From contig NZ_CP016180.1 of NCBI RefSeq assembly GCF_013377295.1, forward strand, positions 1,860,001 through 1,924,000: a stretch of DNA of 64,000 nt. Reading direction: 5' to 3'. The stretch comes from Pasteurella skyensis (GTDB lineage: Bacteria > Pseudomonadota > Gammaproteobacteria > Enterobacterales > Pasteurellaceae). The notes beneath the pieces were generated by a model. That model worked only from the letters and a program-made list of their open reading frames with translations, was not told where the DNA came from and searched no databases. Below, piece after piece: positions 9,347 through 18,125 of the stretch. Made by a program: the position numbers and the translations under genes. Numbering within the stretch: the first letter of the stretch is position 1; each line of letters begins with the position of its first letter.

Positions 9347-10939
9347 TTATTTTCCTATTGCTATCCAATTTATATATGCGGGTGTTCCACCGCTTCCTTC
9401 GTAGTCACTGTGCATTTGAAAAGTAAAATTTTCATTAGTTATATTTTGTATTGTCGTACCTGCTGACATATTCCCCCACCAAGAACCGTTTGGAAATTGT
9501 GCTGATGAAGTAACAGAGAACACACTTCTAAAAGGAATTGGAAATTGCACCGTTTCACTAGTGTGTTCTTTATTATTTAAAGCCTTACCCCATTGCATAA
9601 TTAAGCCGTTTTCGAGTTTGCACCAACCGTTATTTTGTAATGATTTTTTAGACGAATCATCGCCTAAAATTAAGTCCCACGGTTTCCAACCTCCACTTGC
9701 ATTATTGTTTCTTGAATATATCCTTCCGCTTGAATAAGTTCTGTATTCTTGTCTAAAACCGTAAGCCGATGGCATTACGAAAAGAGTCCCAGCCTGCTGT
9801 TCAGGATAGTTTCCACTGCTAGTAGCACGAGAGTCTGCTCTTTGTGCATATATCCCCGCTACTTTAATATTGTCTAAGTTTTCAGTTGTGATATATTTAA
9901 TATTGAAATCATTTTCTGTTAGCAATTTATGATTGAACAAGTAAGCACCTTGATCATCAATAATTCTAAACCACTCTTTCCCTCCCTCTTCTGGTTCACG
10001 AATATAAAAGTGCTCACCCTCGCAACCAATACTTACATCAACGGCATTATCAGAATTATGATTAAAATTAATTGTTGGGTTTGCTTTTGATATTGTTAAA
10101 TCACCTGTTATTGTGCCGCCTGATGCTTTAATTTTCTCTGTTATAGTCAAGCCATCTTGATCAAAATAACCTAAATATTTTTTGTTTTTCTCATCAACAA
10201 AATACATATTTCCATTTTGATGAATCCCCAATCCTACCTTTCCATTACTGATGAGAGATGTCGGCGCAGATAGATTGATTGATACACCCCAGCCTGCAAA
10301 TTTGCTGTTTTTTATGTTTCCCTCTATGTCGACTCCGTTTTTAGCCCAGATATTTTTACCCAGTGCAACTCTTGGCGAACCGTCGTGACATAGGATGATC
10401 TGATGTCCTATTGCCATTTCTGTTGAACTATATTTATATGCCAACCCATATAAGTTACCGAAGTTAGAGCCGTCACCAGAGACCGTATAATCTATTCCCA
10501 TTGACCAGATTTGGTCTATTTTGGTGGGGTCATAAGAACCGCACAACGATTTGTTTTTAGGAACTGAAATAAGGTTTCCATAAAATGTGTCGCCGTTTTT
10601 CGACACTTTGCTATCAGCTAATTCTTTTGCTTCCACTGCTTCACTATTAGCCGTTTTAACTGCTTTTGAAGTTGCAACTGTGTCTTCACTATCTGAAGTA
10701 ACAGAACTTGATTTATGAGAGTTATCAATCTTTGTATCTACAGTTTCTTGTGCAGTAATTGCTTTGTTATAAGCAATATGTGCTTTGTCATCAATCTCAT
10801 TCAAAACAGCATTAAATTGCTCAACAGTCGGCGGTTCATCACCAATAAAATCCCATCCAGCTTTATACTGCTCATCTGTAAGCGTTTGAATATCGCTATC
10901 CTCAGCCCATTTTCTTTCAAATTTATTTTCTTCACTCAT
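9347..10939 (-). CDS. Tail fibre protein
   Basis: 530 residues, probably the receptor-binding fibre. The N-terminal section is helical and attaches to the baseplate, the middle is beta-rich (repeated GDLTISKANPTINFNHNS-like phrases), then a pyocin-knob-like region (YAQRADSRATSSGNYPEQQA, GGWKPWDL, about 365-425), then a C-terminal gp53-like tip with FPIPFRSVFSVTSS and WIAIGK. Order baseplate DUF2612, fibre, assembly protein is standard for Mu/P2-type tails. Confidence 0.85.
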   Translation of the reverse strand: MSEENKFERKWAEDSDIQTLTDEQYKAGWDFIGDEPPTVEQFNAVLNEIDDKAHIAYNKAITAQETVDTKIDNSHKSSSVTSDSEDTVATSKAVKTANSEAVEAKELADSKVSKNGDTFYGNLISVPKNKSLCGSYDPTKIDQIWSMGIDYTVSGDGSNFGNLYGLAYKYSSTEMAIGHQIILCHDGSPRVALGKNIWAKNGVDIEGNIKNSKFAGWGVSINLSAPTSLISNGKVGLGIHQNGNMYFVDEKNKKYLGYFDQDGLTITEKIKASGGTITGDLTISKANPTINFNHNSDNAVDVSIGCEGEHFYIREPEEGGKEWFRIIDDQGAYLFNHKLLTENDFNIKYITTENLDNIKVAGIYAQRADSRATSSGNYPEQQAGTLFVMPSAYGFRQEYRTYSSGRIYSRNNNASGGWKPWDLILGDDSSKKSLQNNGWCKLENGLIMQWGKALNNKEHTSETVQFPIPFRSVFSVTSSAQFPNGSWWGNMSAGTTIQNITNENFTFQMHSDYEGSGGTPAYINWIAIGK

Positions 10940-10953
10940 AATCGATTATCCTT

Positions 10954-11550
10954 TTAAGATTCATTAATAGTTAAATTAACACCAACACCAGCTGCTACTG
11001 GAATCCATCGTTCTATTTTATTTAGCAGTAATTTATTTCTGCTGTCTTTTAATGTTATTGAAATATCAATATTCGCATTTTCTGTCGTTCTCGCACTGAA
11101 ATTACGAAGATTAAAAATATGGTTCATTGCTTTATGAATGTCAGGTATTGTTCCTGAGCCAGTAATTACAGCAATTCTCCAATATAAAACTCGTCTGTAA
11201 TTATCATCATCAAGCCGCTCAATATTTCTAGCAAACAACCCATAATCTTGTTTTTTAAACTTAAACATCCCAAACCCACCAATATTTGGTTGTCCTTTAA
11301 ATCCGAAATAATGAATAGCAATAGGAAAATCGACTAAACGAGGTTGCCGTAGAATCTGACCTATGCCATCTAACTGCTTGCCTTTTGCAGTATCAAGCCA
11401 TCTTTCATCAAATAAAGCTTTAGTTGATTTCTGTATATCTTCAAACGGCTTATGGATTGCCATAAAAAAAGCTCGCATTGTGCGAGCCTTATCGAATTGA
11501 CCTAGATTATTACTCCACGCTATTTCTGCGTGATTTTGTGCTAAATCCAT
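10954..11550 (-). CDS. Baseplate protein, DUF2612 / Mu gp48-like
   Basis: 198 residues from ATG 11550, which overlaps the stop of the baseplate J gene (TGATG); a GTG codon lies just upstream. Phrases such as RWLDTAKGKQLDGIGQILRQPR and YRRVLYWRIAVITGSGT match the DUF2612 family, the last baseplate component before the fibre. C-terminal NES tail is polar. Role: connects the baseplate wedge to the fibre. Confidence 0.75.
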   Translation of the reverse strand: MDLAQNHAEIAWSNNLGQFDKARTMRAFFMAIHKPFEDIQKSTKALFDERWLDTAKGKQLDGIGQILRQPRLVDFPIAIHYFGFKGQPNIGGFGMFKFKKQDYGLFARNIERLDDDNYRRVLYWRIAVITGSGTIPDIHKAMNHIFNLRNFSARTTENANIDISITLKDSRNKLLLNKIERWIPVAAGVGVNLTINES

Positions 11551-12983
11551 CACATCACCTCAATTCTACTTAGATCAAATACCGCTTTTTCAAAGTCAGC
11601 GATAGTTATGTTATTTGCTGAAAAGTTAATTGGTATGTCATTAGGACTATCAGTAACTGCAAATTTTAAATCCACACTAGCAATTCCTTGTGTTTTATAT
11701 ATATCACCATAGAATTTTTGAGTGACAACATCAGCACCGATACTAAATAGATTTCCTGTGTTTAATATGGCTTGCTTAATGTGACTAAAACCATCAGATG
11801 TGAACATTTCCTCTACACTCGGTAGTTTAGTCACAACTGCTTTTGCGTGAATATACTTATATGTTGGTCTATCAAATCTAATTAATTGATCGCCTTCACT
11901 AGTATTAATCACTCTACTAATATTTCCATATGTCCCAATGCCACCTGCAACAGTATTATAGATAGTTGTTGCTATCTGTTCAGGAAGCCCTCCATCAACA
12001 ACACAATGTACGCAATGAGGAGGTCTACCCACATCATCAACATCATTTGTGTTATTTTGGAACGTTCTAGACTCAACTACGCCAAACACGCTTTTAAGAG
12101 CCACATCAAACGCTGGCAAAATTGATTTTCCATTGCCAAATTGTTTTTCTTGATGTCGCAACCTTAATTCTGAATCTGTTTCAGCTTTTCTTCCAGCAAT
12201 TGCGACTTCTAAATTATCAACTTGAATTAATCCATCAACACGTGTCACTATTTCACTTAACTCACCAACCTCAGCGCCTCGTTCAATATAATCAACGCTT
12301 TCTACCGCTATTCGTGTTCCCATTTTTTCAATATGCAACCTATCAGACAGCGATAAATTAATATTTAATTTCTCTTGTGCAGTGACACGAACAACTGCGC
12401 CATTGCTTGATACACTAACGCTTTGCTGTGGCAATTCAGCAACTAAACCAGCCAAAATTAAACTTAATTTAGTGTTAGAAGTCGAAGTGTAACTATAATC
12501 AGTATCGTCAATTGTTATAGTGTATGTGTGATTATTAATAACTTCAGGTCTGATTAATACATCTGCAACATTATCACGAGAAATAACGCCATTTTTAGCA
12601 GTTTGCCATTTATCACCAGTGTTTTTATTTTTAATCAATGTTCCTTTAGAGATATTTCCACTGCCATAGAATACAGCATACCCTTTAGCTTTCTCATTAG
12701 TAAAGCGCTCCATTCCAACAGTTCCAACACTTTTATCTAGTGAAATTCCGTTTGCTGAATCAGGATACATTGCATAATAAACACCCTCTTGCAATTCCCA
12801 CACTGCTGCCTCTCGCTCTGCGAATGTATCTATAAGCAATCCGATAATACTATCAGGTCGTGTGTCAATATCATCAGTGATACCTACTTTTGACAATTTG
12901 CTTTTAAGGTCACCAATAATCTCTTGTCGAATATCTGGCAATCTTTTTTTAATAAATCCCTGTAGTGTTACTCCATAAGTCAT
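11550..12983 (-). CDS. Baseplate J-like wedge protein
   Basis: 477 residues. N-terminal RPDSIIGLLIDTFAEREAAVWELQEGVYYAMYPDSANGISLDKSVG (about 42-87) is the signature of gpJ / Mu gp47-like baseplate wedge subunits, followed by a beta-rich middle and a C-terminal domain. ATG overlaps the last bases of the gp25-like gene. Forms the hexameric baseplate wedge that opens on sheath contraction. Confidence 0.88.
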   Translation of the reverse strand: MTYGVTLQGFIKKRLPDIRQEIIGDLKSKLSKVGITDDIDTRPDSIIGLLIDTFAEREAAVWELQEGVYYAMYPDSANGISLDKSVGTVGMERFTNEKAKGYAVFYGSGNISKGTLIKNKNTGDKWQTAKNGVISRDNVADVLIRPEVINNHTYTITIDDTDYSYTSTSNTKLSLILAGLVAELPQQSVSVSSNGAVVRVTAQEKLNINLSLSDRLHIEKMGTRIAVESVDYIERGAEVGELSEIVTRVDGLIQVDNLEVAIAGRKAETDSELRLRHQEKQFGNGKSILPAFDVALKSVFGVVESRTFQNNTNDVDDVGRPPHCVHCVVDGGLPEQIATTIYNTVAGGIGTYGNISRVINTSEGDQLIRFDRPTYKYIHAKAVVTKLPSVEEMFTSDGFSHIKQAILNTGNLFSIGADVVTQKFYGDIYKTQGIASVDLKFAVTDSPNDIPINFSANNITIADFEKAVFDLSRIEVM

Positions 12984-13333
12984 ACTATTACCTCTATTTT
13001 TTCTATACCCTCGTTAGTTTCTGCTTGCACTTCAACCTTTAGTTTTCTTGCAGGGTGATTAATAAATAGCTTCAAGTTTTGCACGCCCAAAACATCAGGA
13101 ACATCTTTAATCGCTTTTCGCAATATAGCCTCAACTTGCTCACGTGCTGGATTTTTAACTAATACATAATCAAAATAAGGCACGCCGTGTTCATTATCTA
13201 AAAACCACTCGCCTTTAAATGTTAGTAATGTAACCTTGATTTGCTGTGCTATTTTTTCAGCACCTGATATAAATTTGAAATCACCATCTAAAACTAAATC
13301 GTGTCCTTTGCTTAATGCTATATCTACACTCAT
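12980..13333 (-). CDS. Baseplate wedge protein, gp25/GpW-like
   Basis: 117 residues. KIAQQIKVTLLTFKGEWFLDNEHGVPYFDYVLVK (about 27-60) is characteristic of gp25-like proteins, with the EWFLD-G-P core that docks on the sheath base and triggers contraction. Starts 4 nt within the spike gene and ends within the J gene, as expected for a coupled baseplate operon. Confidence 0.85.
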   Translation of the reverse strand: MSVDIALSKGHDLVLDGDFKFISGAEKIAQQIKVTLLTFKGEWFLDNEHGVPYFDYVLVKNPAREQVEAILRKAIKDVPDVLGVQNLKLFINHPARKLKVEVQAETNEGIEKIEVIV

Positions 13334-13890
13334 ATTGGCTCTCCAGTATTTGATACGCCTTTGGCAATCCCATTATGTTTGTGACCACTACCAACGTCTT
13401 TCTTATTGTTGGTAAGTTTTCCTGTTGTTGCCGTATCGCCGTTAAGAATAGTCTTTCCATTAACAGTAAACTTTGGTGTTTTTATTGTAATTTCGCCGTT
13501 TTTAGCGATTTTAAAACTCCCTCCTCCATAACTAAGAGATAAATTTTCAGTATCACAACTTGCTTGTGTAGGACGACACACAGGAGTAGCAAAACAGTCC
13601 GATAAATCAAATCTTCTTGGGTCGTCTGGAGCAACATCATTACCACTTAGCCAATTTTCTAATGACCGTTCACAAAAATGTAGAGTTACTGCATCGCCTT
13701 TTTTTAGCGGCACGCTTATTACTGCATTTCCACCCATTCCAACAGGAAAATGAACAGGAACGCTCACTATTTGAGGTGGAGTAAGCTCGCTGCCATCTGT
13801 TAATTTTTTTGGTAATGACGGTTTAACTACTGCTAGCTTTCCATCCCAACTAATTATTTTTCCAGGCAAACTAGTGTGGATATCAAACAT
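13330..13890 (-). CDS. Tail spike / central puncturing protein (gp138/gpV-like)
   Basis: 186 residues. N-terminal OB-like part (WDGKLAVVKPSLPKKL), then VSVPVHFPVGMGGNAVISVPLKKGD typical of the gp138 N-terminal family, then short beta-helix strands and a GSGHKHNGI segment near residue 166. The H-x-H apex motif in P2 gpV-type spikes holds an iron ion at the needle tip. Sits between hub and gp25-like genes, as in Mu-like baseplates. Confidence 0.8.
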   Translation of the reverse strand: MFDIHTSLPGKIISWDGKLAVVKPSLPKKLTDGSELTPPQIVSVPVHFPVGMGGNAVISVPLKKGDAVTLHFCERSLENWLSGNDVAPDDPRRFDLSDCFATPVCRPTQASCDTENLSLSYGGGSFKIAKNGEITIKTPKFTVNGKTILNGDTATTGKLTNNKKDVGSGHKHNGIAKGVSNTGEPI

Positions 13891-14749
13891 CTCTTACCTC
13901 CATAATTGTTTCCCATCTATTGCCTGAAAAGTTACCTGAGTGTTTGACGTTATCAACTCTAAAAAAGCCACTCACATCTTTGGACTCTATTTTAATTCTA
14001 TCTCCAGCATTTACTTGAGGAGTTAACAAAGAGCGTATTTTCCAACCATTCTTTTCTTGTCGTCCACCCTTTTTTTGGTTTTTGTTTTTCTTTTCTTTGG
14101 CTGATATTCTTATTCTTTCAGGTGAACCCAACATTCCTGACTCAGAGTTAAAAACAACGGCTTTACGTGATGTTGTACTACCCTCTTTAATTATTTGTAG
14201 AGTGTTATTTTGGATTGACCATTCTAAACCTGCTCCTCGCACTACTTTATGTAGTGCTTGATGTGCGGCTCCATAAAAGCTAAAACCGTGTCGCCACACT
14301 CTATCAGGCAAATTTTCATTCATCATTAATGATAGACCCATTTGATTGGCTATTTCTTTAATGATCGCTTTAGCTGATATGCCGTTTGCATAACCTAAAG
14401 AAACTGCCGTGTCTCTTATTGCTACCCAACCATCTAAAAAATCAATATTAAAAATAACATCTTTTTCTGTCCGCTTAATATATGTTTCTTCAATATTTCC
14501 TGCTGCTAATAAGATAGCTCCATCTTCAAATTCATAACCTGCATATAAAACACAAAATTGATCAGGTTTAGAAAGTTGATCCATTGTTTCTTTCTTTAAG
14601 TTATAAATTCTCACAGAATGAACATTTGGTTTCTCGTCTGTATCCTTACTTACATCAAACTCAATATGAAAAGGTGGAGCGATTTCTATTCCCTTACCGT
14701 TCGCTTTTCCTACTTTAAGTTTGTAAACTCTTTTAAATTTCGCTTTCAT
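13883..14749 (-). CDS. Baseplate hub protein (gp27/gpD-like)
   Basis: 288 residues. Contains the hub pattern of short beta barrels with the phrase FHIEFDVSKDTDEKPNVHSVRIYNL (about 28-52) seen in hub proteins of this phage type, a LysM-like/ISAKAIIKEIANQMGLSL helix (about 135-152) and a final beta domain ending WETIMEVRDV. Immediately upstream of the spike gene with an 8-nt overlap; it likely forms the trimeric socket for the spike. Confidence 0.7.
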   Translation of the reverse strand: MKAKFKRVYKLKVGKANGKGIEIAPPFHIEFDVSKDTDEKPNVHSVRIYNLKKETMDQLSKPDQFCVLYAGYEFEDGAILLAAGNIEETYIKRTEKDVIFNIDFLDGWVAIRDTAVSLGYANGISAKAIIKEIANQMGLSLMMNENLPDRVWRHGFSFYGAAHQALHKVVRGAGLEWSIQNNTLQIIKEGSTTSRKAVVFNSESGMLGSPERIRISAKEKKNKNQKKGGRQEKNGWKIRSLLTPQVNAGDRIKIESKDVSGFFRVDNVKHSGNFSGNRWETIMEVRDV

Positions 14750-15047
14750 AAATCAACTCAGCCTCTCTTTTATTAAAGCTATCTCTATCAGGTTTACCTT
14801 GACCATTAGACATAGACACTATCATTCTTACTTTTGGAATATCTAAATAGCGATATTTAGCAAATAAATCGATATTACTAACCATTTTTATGCCAGAAAT
14901 AATAGTTTCTTGCTCACTGTCTTGAACACCAAGAACCCAAAATTCACCTTCCGAGTTCCACGAAAAAGAGAGATAGTAAGTTCTTCCATTTATATCTATT
15001 TCACCAACACTATCATTTAAGTCTGGTACTGTAATTACTGTTACCAT
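14733..15047 (-). CDS. Baseplate plug-type protein (DUF6983-like)
   Basis: 104 residues, beta-rich: INGRTYYLSFSWNSEGEFWVLGV, LFAKYRYLDIPKVRMIV. Small proteins of this pattern occur between Dit-like and hub genes in DUF3383-sheath myoviruses and act as a baseplate plug. Overlaps the hub gene by 17 nt. Assignment rests on position and pattern. Confidence 0.55.
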   Translation of the reverse strand: MVTVITVPDLNDSVGEIDINGRTYYLSFSWNSEGEFWVLGVQDSEQETIISGIKMVSNIDLFAKYRYLDIPKVRMIVSMSNGQGKPDRDSFNKREAELIYESEI

Positions 15048-15673
15048 AGTCCTACACCGTCCAAATCTACATTACTTAAAATTTTTGTAACACTCTCAGA
15101 AATCCCACTTTTTGTAGTGTTCATCGTAGAAGTAGGTTTTTGTTCTTTTTGCAAAGTGCCTGCATTTTGCTTTGTTTTACCTGCTTTTCCTTGTGCTGAC
15201 TTGCCACCTGCTTTTGATGGTTTTTTGCGAACTTTTTCAGGAGGTAAATCAGTTTCTTTTGGTGTGGCTAGCTTGATCTTTTTAAATGTTGCTTCAATAT
15301 TTAACTTTTCTAATGAATCTGAACGAGTTACAGTACAGGTTTCCATACCAAAATTGCGATATATTTCCATTCCTGTGACTATAGTTACTGGTAATTGTTG
15401 CTCGTGTATTTGTTTAATAACTTCTTTAGCCGCAATCATTTTCACTTTGCCTCCACCCTCAAACAAGCTAACACCAGCCCCTGTTACAACACCCTTTATT
15501 GATAGAGTTCTGGACTTTTGACCGATGTTATCAGTAATTGGCGCACCCTCTTCAACTGTATATTCTGTAACATCACTGTTGTAAGTGTTTATCTCAGTTA
15601 ATAACGCATCGAGAGTTAAACTACCAATGGTTGTTTTTTGTCTTGGTGAGAAAACCAAATTGATAAGACCCAT
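15041..15673 (-). CDS. Dit-like baseplate/tail protein
   Basis: 210 residues. N-terminal half with ITDNIGQKSRTLSIKGVVTG resembles the N-terminal domain of Dit-like distal tail proteins. The C-terminal third (from about 145) is a low-complexity Lys/Ser/Gly linker. It is the first baseplate gene after the accessory island and has a terminator just upstream. Its ribosome site is GGGAGAAATAT. Confidence 0.6.
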   Translation of the reverse strand: MGLINLVFSPRQKTTIGSLTLDALLTEINTYNSDVTEYTVEEGAPITDNIGQKSRTLSIKGVVTGAGVSLFEGGGKVKMIAAKEVIKQIHEQQLPVTIVTGMEIYRNFGMETCTVTRSDSLEKLNIEATFKKIKLATPKETDLPPEKVRKKPSKAGGKSAQGKAGKTKQNAGTLQKEQKPTSTMNTTKSGISESVTKILSNVDLDGVGLW

Positions 15674-15687
15674 ATATTTCTCCCATA

Positions 15688-15718
15688 AAAAAACCGCCTG
15701 TATTTCTACAAGCGGTAT
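15688..15718 (-). terminator. Leftward terminator before the baseplate module
   Basis: Minus strand ACCGCTTGTA / TACAGGCGGT stem followed by seven T. It contains a USS core and ends the accessory antirepressor unit only 15 bp before the Dit-like gene. Confidence 0.85.
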
Positions 15719-15740
15719 GATTTAATTAAGTTTTTACAAG

Positions 15741-16461
15741 TTAAAAATCATAAAGCAATCTTGGTCTAACTTGCTCTGCAAAATCATCAAGCCAAAAATT
15801 AAACTCGTGGCTTAAGTCATAAGCTGTCGCAGCAATATTATTGCTAATACCTGAAAGACGTGTTATTCCTAGTGCCTCAAACAAATCTCGGTGCGTTTGC
15901 TCCATATTTTTAGCAAATTGTTGAGACATATCAATATATTTTAGTATAACTTTTGCCGTTTCTCTGTCTATTGTAACCGTTTCATTTTGGTCTAATTTCT
16001 TTACTTCATTATCAAAATAGGCTTTTGCTTTTTTCATTACACATTTTAATGGCATTCCAAAATTATGTAAGTAATGACCGCCTAATTCATCACTGATTTT
16101 ATTATACATTCCTTTATTAATGGCTTCAGCTCTCATTTCTTGTGCTTGATTGCAGAAATGATACAGTTTAGCTACTAATTGTAATGTATCTTCATCACAT
16201 TTGTTTTCTTGTACCATATATCGAATAGTTTATGGGTAAGCAAATCATTTGTTGATCACCACCATTTGAAGGTGTGATCATAACGATCATACCTTGTGAA
16301 AGTACTGTATCACGTTTAATTCTAGCTAATTGTGCTTCCCACGCTAAGCCGATATTTTCACAAATAGGTTTCATTGCAGTGTATTGTGTACCGTCTTTTT
16401 CAAAAGTAATTAAAGATTGATTGTTGAATGTAATTGTTTGGGTTGAGATTTGATTAGACAT
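15741..16461 (-). pseudogene. Antirepressor (P22_AR_N type), internally deleted and frameshifted
   Basis: The frame starting at 16461 (AAGGAG site) encodes about 75 residues of a P22-type antirepressor N-terminal domain (YTAMKPICENIGLAWEAQ, RIKRDTVLSQGM, MICLPINY). In family members LPINY is followed by LNGWLFGI; here the frame runs into unrelated residues and stops at 16195. A second frame (15741-16217, 158 residues, no ribosome site) overlaps by 23 nt and looks like a helical C-terminal region. The best reading is one antirepressor gene with a deletion after LPINY. Alternatively the N-terminal fragment is made alone. Confidence 0.6.
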
Positions 16462-16486
16462 AACTGTCTCCTTCTTTTAGTTTTCG

Positions 16487-16748
16487 AAATTTTAACTATG
16501 GTCATATCACCATAGTAGGTGATCGAGTGGTTCGAAAATCTGAGAAGTAACAGATTGGACGTATTCCCCTTTCGGGTATTGTATTAGTCGCCCACTCGAT
16601 CATAGATTGTAAATACACCTTTTTGCATAAAAATTTGATAGACACTACTTTTAGTGAATTTTTGATACAAAAAAACCGCATAGGGTTTCGGCTGCGGACT
16701 TGCCGCTTCTTTTAAAGGTTTCGACACCTTAGACGTTTTCACATCTTG
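16487..16748 (-). ncRNA. C4-antisense-like structured leader of the antirepressor (copy A)
   Basis: Between a promoter and the antirepressor start the minus strand carries: a terminator-like hairpin ending ATGCGGTTTTTTT (near 16670-16700); a long-range stem TGATCGAGTGG (16592-16602) / CCACTCGATCA (16520-16530); inside it a CCC-GAAA-GGG hairpin (16566-16577) and an AATCTG/CAGATT hairpin with loop TTACTTCT (16537-16556); then a hairpin ATCACC/GGTGAT that competes with the long stem. Loop CUUCU can pair with AGAAG at the ribosome site. The same architecture recurs at 46510-46723 with different bases. An open frame passing through it (stop at 16584) resembles Icd/Ash leader peptides (AASPQPKPYAVF). 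Confidence 0.65.
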
Positions 16749-16754
16749 TGATGA

Positions 16755-16783
16755 ATAATATAATTTTATTTTTAATATGTAAA
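16755..16783 (-). promoter_or_regulatory. Promoter of leader A / antirepressor
   Basis: Minus strand TTTACA, 17-bp spacer, TATTAT; predicted start near 16748. The -35 abuts the terminator of the upstream gene. Confidence 0.7.
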
Positions 16784-16812
16784 GAAAAACCAGCCTTTTT
16801 GACTGGTTTTTG
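16784..16812 (-). terminator. Terminator of the 16852-17979 gene
   Basis: Minus strand ACCAGTC-AAAAA-GGCTGGTTTTT stem-loop with T tract, 40 bp after the stop. Confidence 0.88.
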
Positions 16813-16851
16813 TCGAAAATCAAAATCTAATAAAAGTTAAATAAATATCTA

Positions 16852-17979
16852 TTAGTCATTTCGTCTCCAAAAATTCATTCTACCACTTCCATCCTTTCCA
16901 AAAATACAACGAGCAGAGAATCCATATTCTACACCAAACGCATTTTTAGATTCAAAATCAGTATAAATTTCATAATTCCCAGTATTCTTGTTTACCCTCG
17001 TTGCTGTTCCTAACACCTCGTGGAAAGTTAAAACCTCAGATGGTGATGCTTCTGCTTGAATCATCTCTTTACACGCCCTCCACGTTTCTAGCGTGTCGTA
17101 TTCTGTTTCACTATTTGCTTTTGGTGCTGTTTTGACAATTCCATCATCACTAACATCTTTTAGATCTTTTTCTGTCAGTTCAAAACGCTCACCATTCTCA
17201 CAATCAACAAAATAGCGTAGATTTTTTAATGTACTCTTAGAACTCAATTCTGAAATAACAACATTGTCACATTTTTCACTCATAGCGGCTTTTAATGCTG
17301 CTTTTTTACGATGAATTTCAATATCTTTTATTCGTTTTTTATATTTTTTGAATAGTTTAGGATAACTCTTTTTATCATAAGGAGATAAATTAACTTTTTT
17401 GATTTTATCTTCTAAGTTTATTTCTTGTTTTTGCTTGGCTGATTCACTTACAGCTTTATCATCTTTACTTGACGCACAAGATCTAATAGTAACACCCACT
17501 ATTATTAAAAAAATAATTGAAACTATCCAATCTTTAGCTGTTGGTTTAGCTGTTTTTTTACCGCCTTTCGCGTGTTTTTTAATGTTTTGGTTATTAAATG
17601 TTTCACAAATATTATTTGTTTTTGCTACAGATGATACCGAAAAGCTCTCTAATTGATCATTTTGTTTATCTTTTTTTGGTATCTCAAAGCCTAGTTTTGA
17701 CTCTATAAATTCTAATTCAGCTTTTGCAACTGAGATCGCTTTATATCCTGCGGCCATTAAATCTTTTATATACAGCTTATTGTAGATGAATGGGAATATT
17801 AAAATAGATATGCCAGCAGTGAAAATAGCTAAAACAAACATAATTATTGTATATTTAAAGTCCCCTCTAAATAAAGCAGGGAAAAACCAAAAAAACAATG
17901 TTGTCCAAGAAAAACCCACAGGCGCTTCTTTAACAGAGTCTGTATTTTTATTCTCAAACATAATTGATGCAAATGCCAT
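16852..17979 (-). CDS. Prophage accessory membrane protein
   Basis: 375 residues from ATG 17979, chosen for its GGAGAAAATT ribosome site. N-terminal aromatic hydrophobic pair (about 20-75: SWTTLFFWFFPALFRGDFKY...) resembles DUF2628-type membrane segments; a third hydrophobic segment lies near 150-165 (WIVSIIFLIIVGVTIRSC). The C-terminal 200 residues are soluble, with cysteines at CDNVV, DCENGE, WRACKEM and SARCIF. It has its own promoter and terminator inside the late operon, so it is probably expressed in the lysogen. No function recognised; an envelope or exclusion role is inference. Confidence 0.6.
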   Translation of the reverse strand: MAFASIMFENKNTDSVKEAPVGFSWTTLFFWFFPALFRGDFKYTIIMFVLAIFTAGISILIFPFIYNKLYIKDLMAAGYKAISVAKAELEFIESKLGFEIPKKDKQNDQLESFSVSSVAKTNNICETFNNQNIKKHAKGGKKTAKPTAKDWIVSIIFLIIVGVTIRSCASSKDDKAVSESAKQKQEINLEDKIKKVNLSPYDKKSYPKLFKKYKKRIKDIEIHRKKAALKAAMSEKCDNVVISELSSKSTLKNLRYFVDCENGERFELTEKDLKDVSDDGIVKTAPKANSETEYDTLETWRACKEMIQAEASPSEVLTFHEVLGTATRVNKNTGNYEIYTDFESKNAFGVEYGFSARCIFGKDGSGRMNFWRRND

Positions 17980-18017
17980 AATTTTCTCCATTGTTAAAAT
18001 TAATTTAATTTCAACAA

Positions 18018-18060
18018 ATTATATCCAAAACTACAATCAATCTCTGTGACCAAGTTCAAG
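18018..18060 (-). promoter_or_regulatory. Promoter with degenerate class II CRP site
   Basis: TATAAT (minus, 18023-18018) gives a start near 18011. A site with one perfect half, TGTGA-N6-TCAAG (18045-18060), is centred 41.5 bp upstream, the class II CRP position. It drives the accessory membrane gene. Confidence 0.45.
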
Positions 18061-18125
18061 TTTTGTAAAATATTTTTACTAAATTATCAAGTTAGATCGA
18101 GAAAATAACACATTATTAGATAAAT

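Noticed and set aside
16584-16823. A 79-residue gene on the minus strand upstream of the antirepressor
   Set aside because: Its first ATG lies upstream of the mapped promoter elements. Only a GTG at 16742, almost leaderless, would be usable. Resemblance to Icd/Ash peptides is noted in the leader entry but expression is unsupported.
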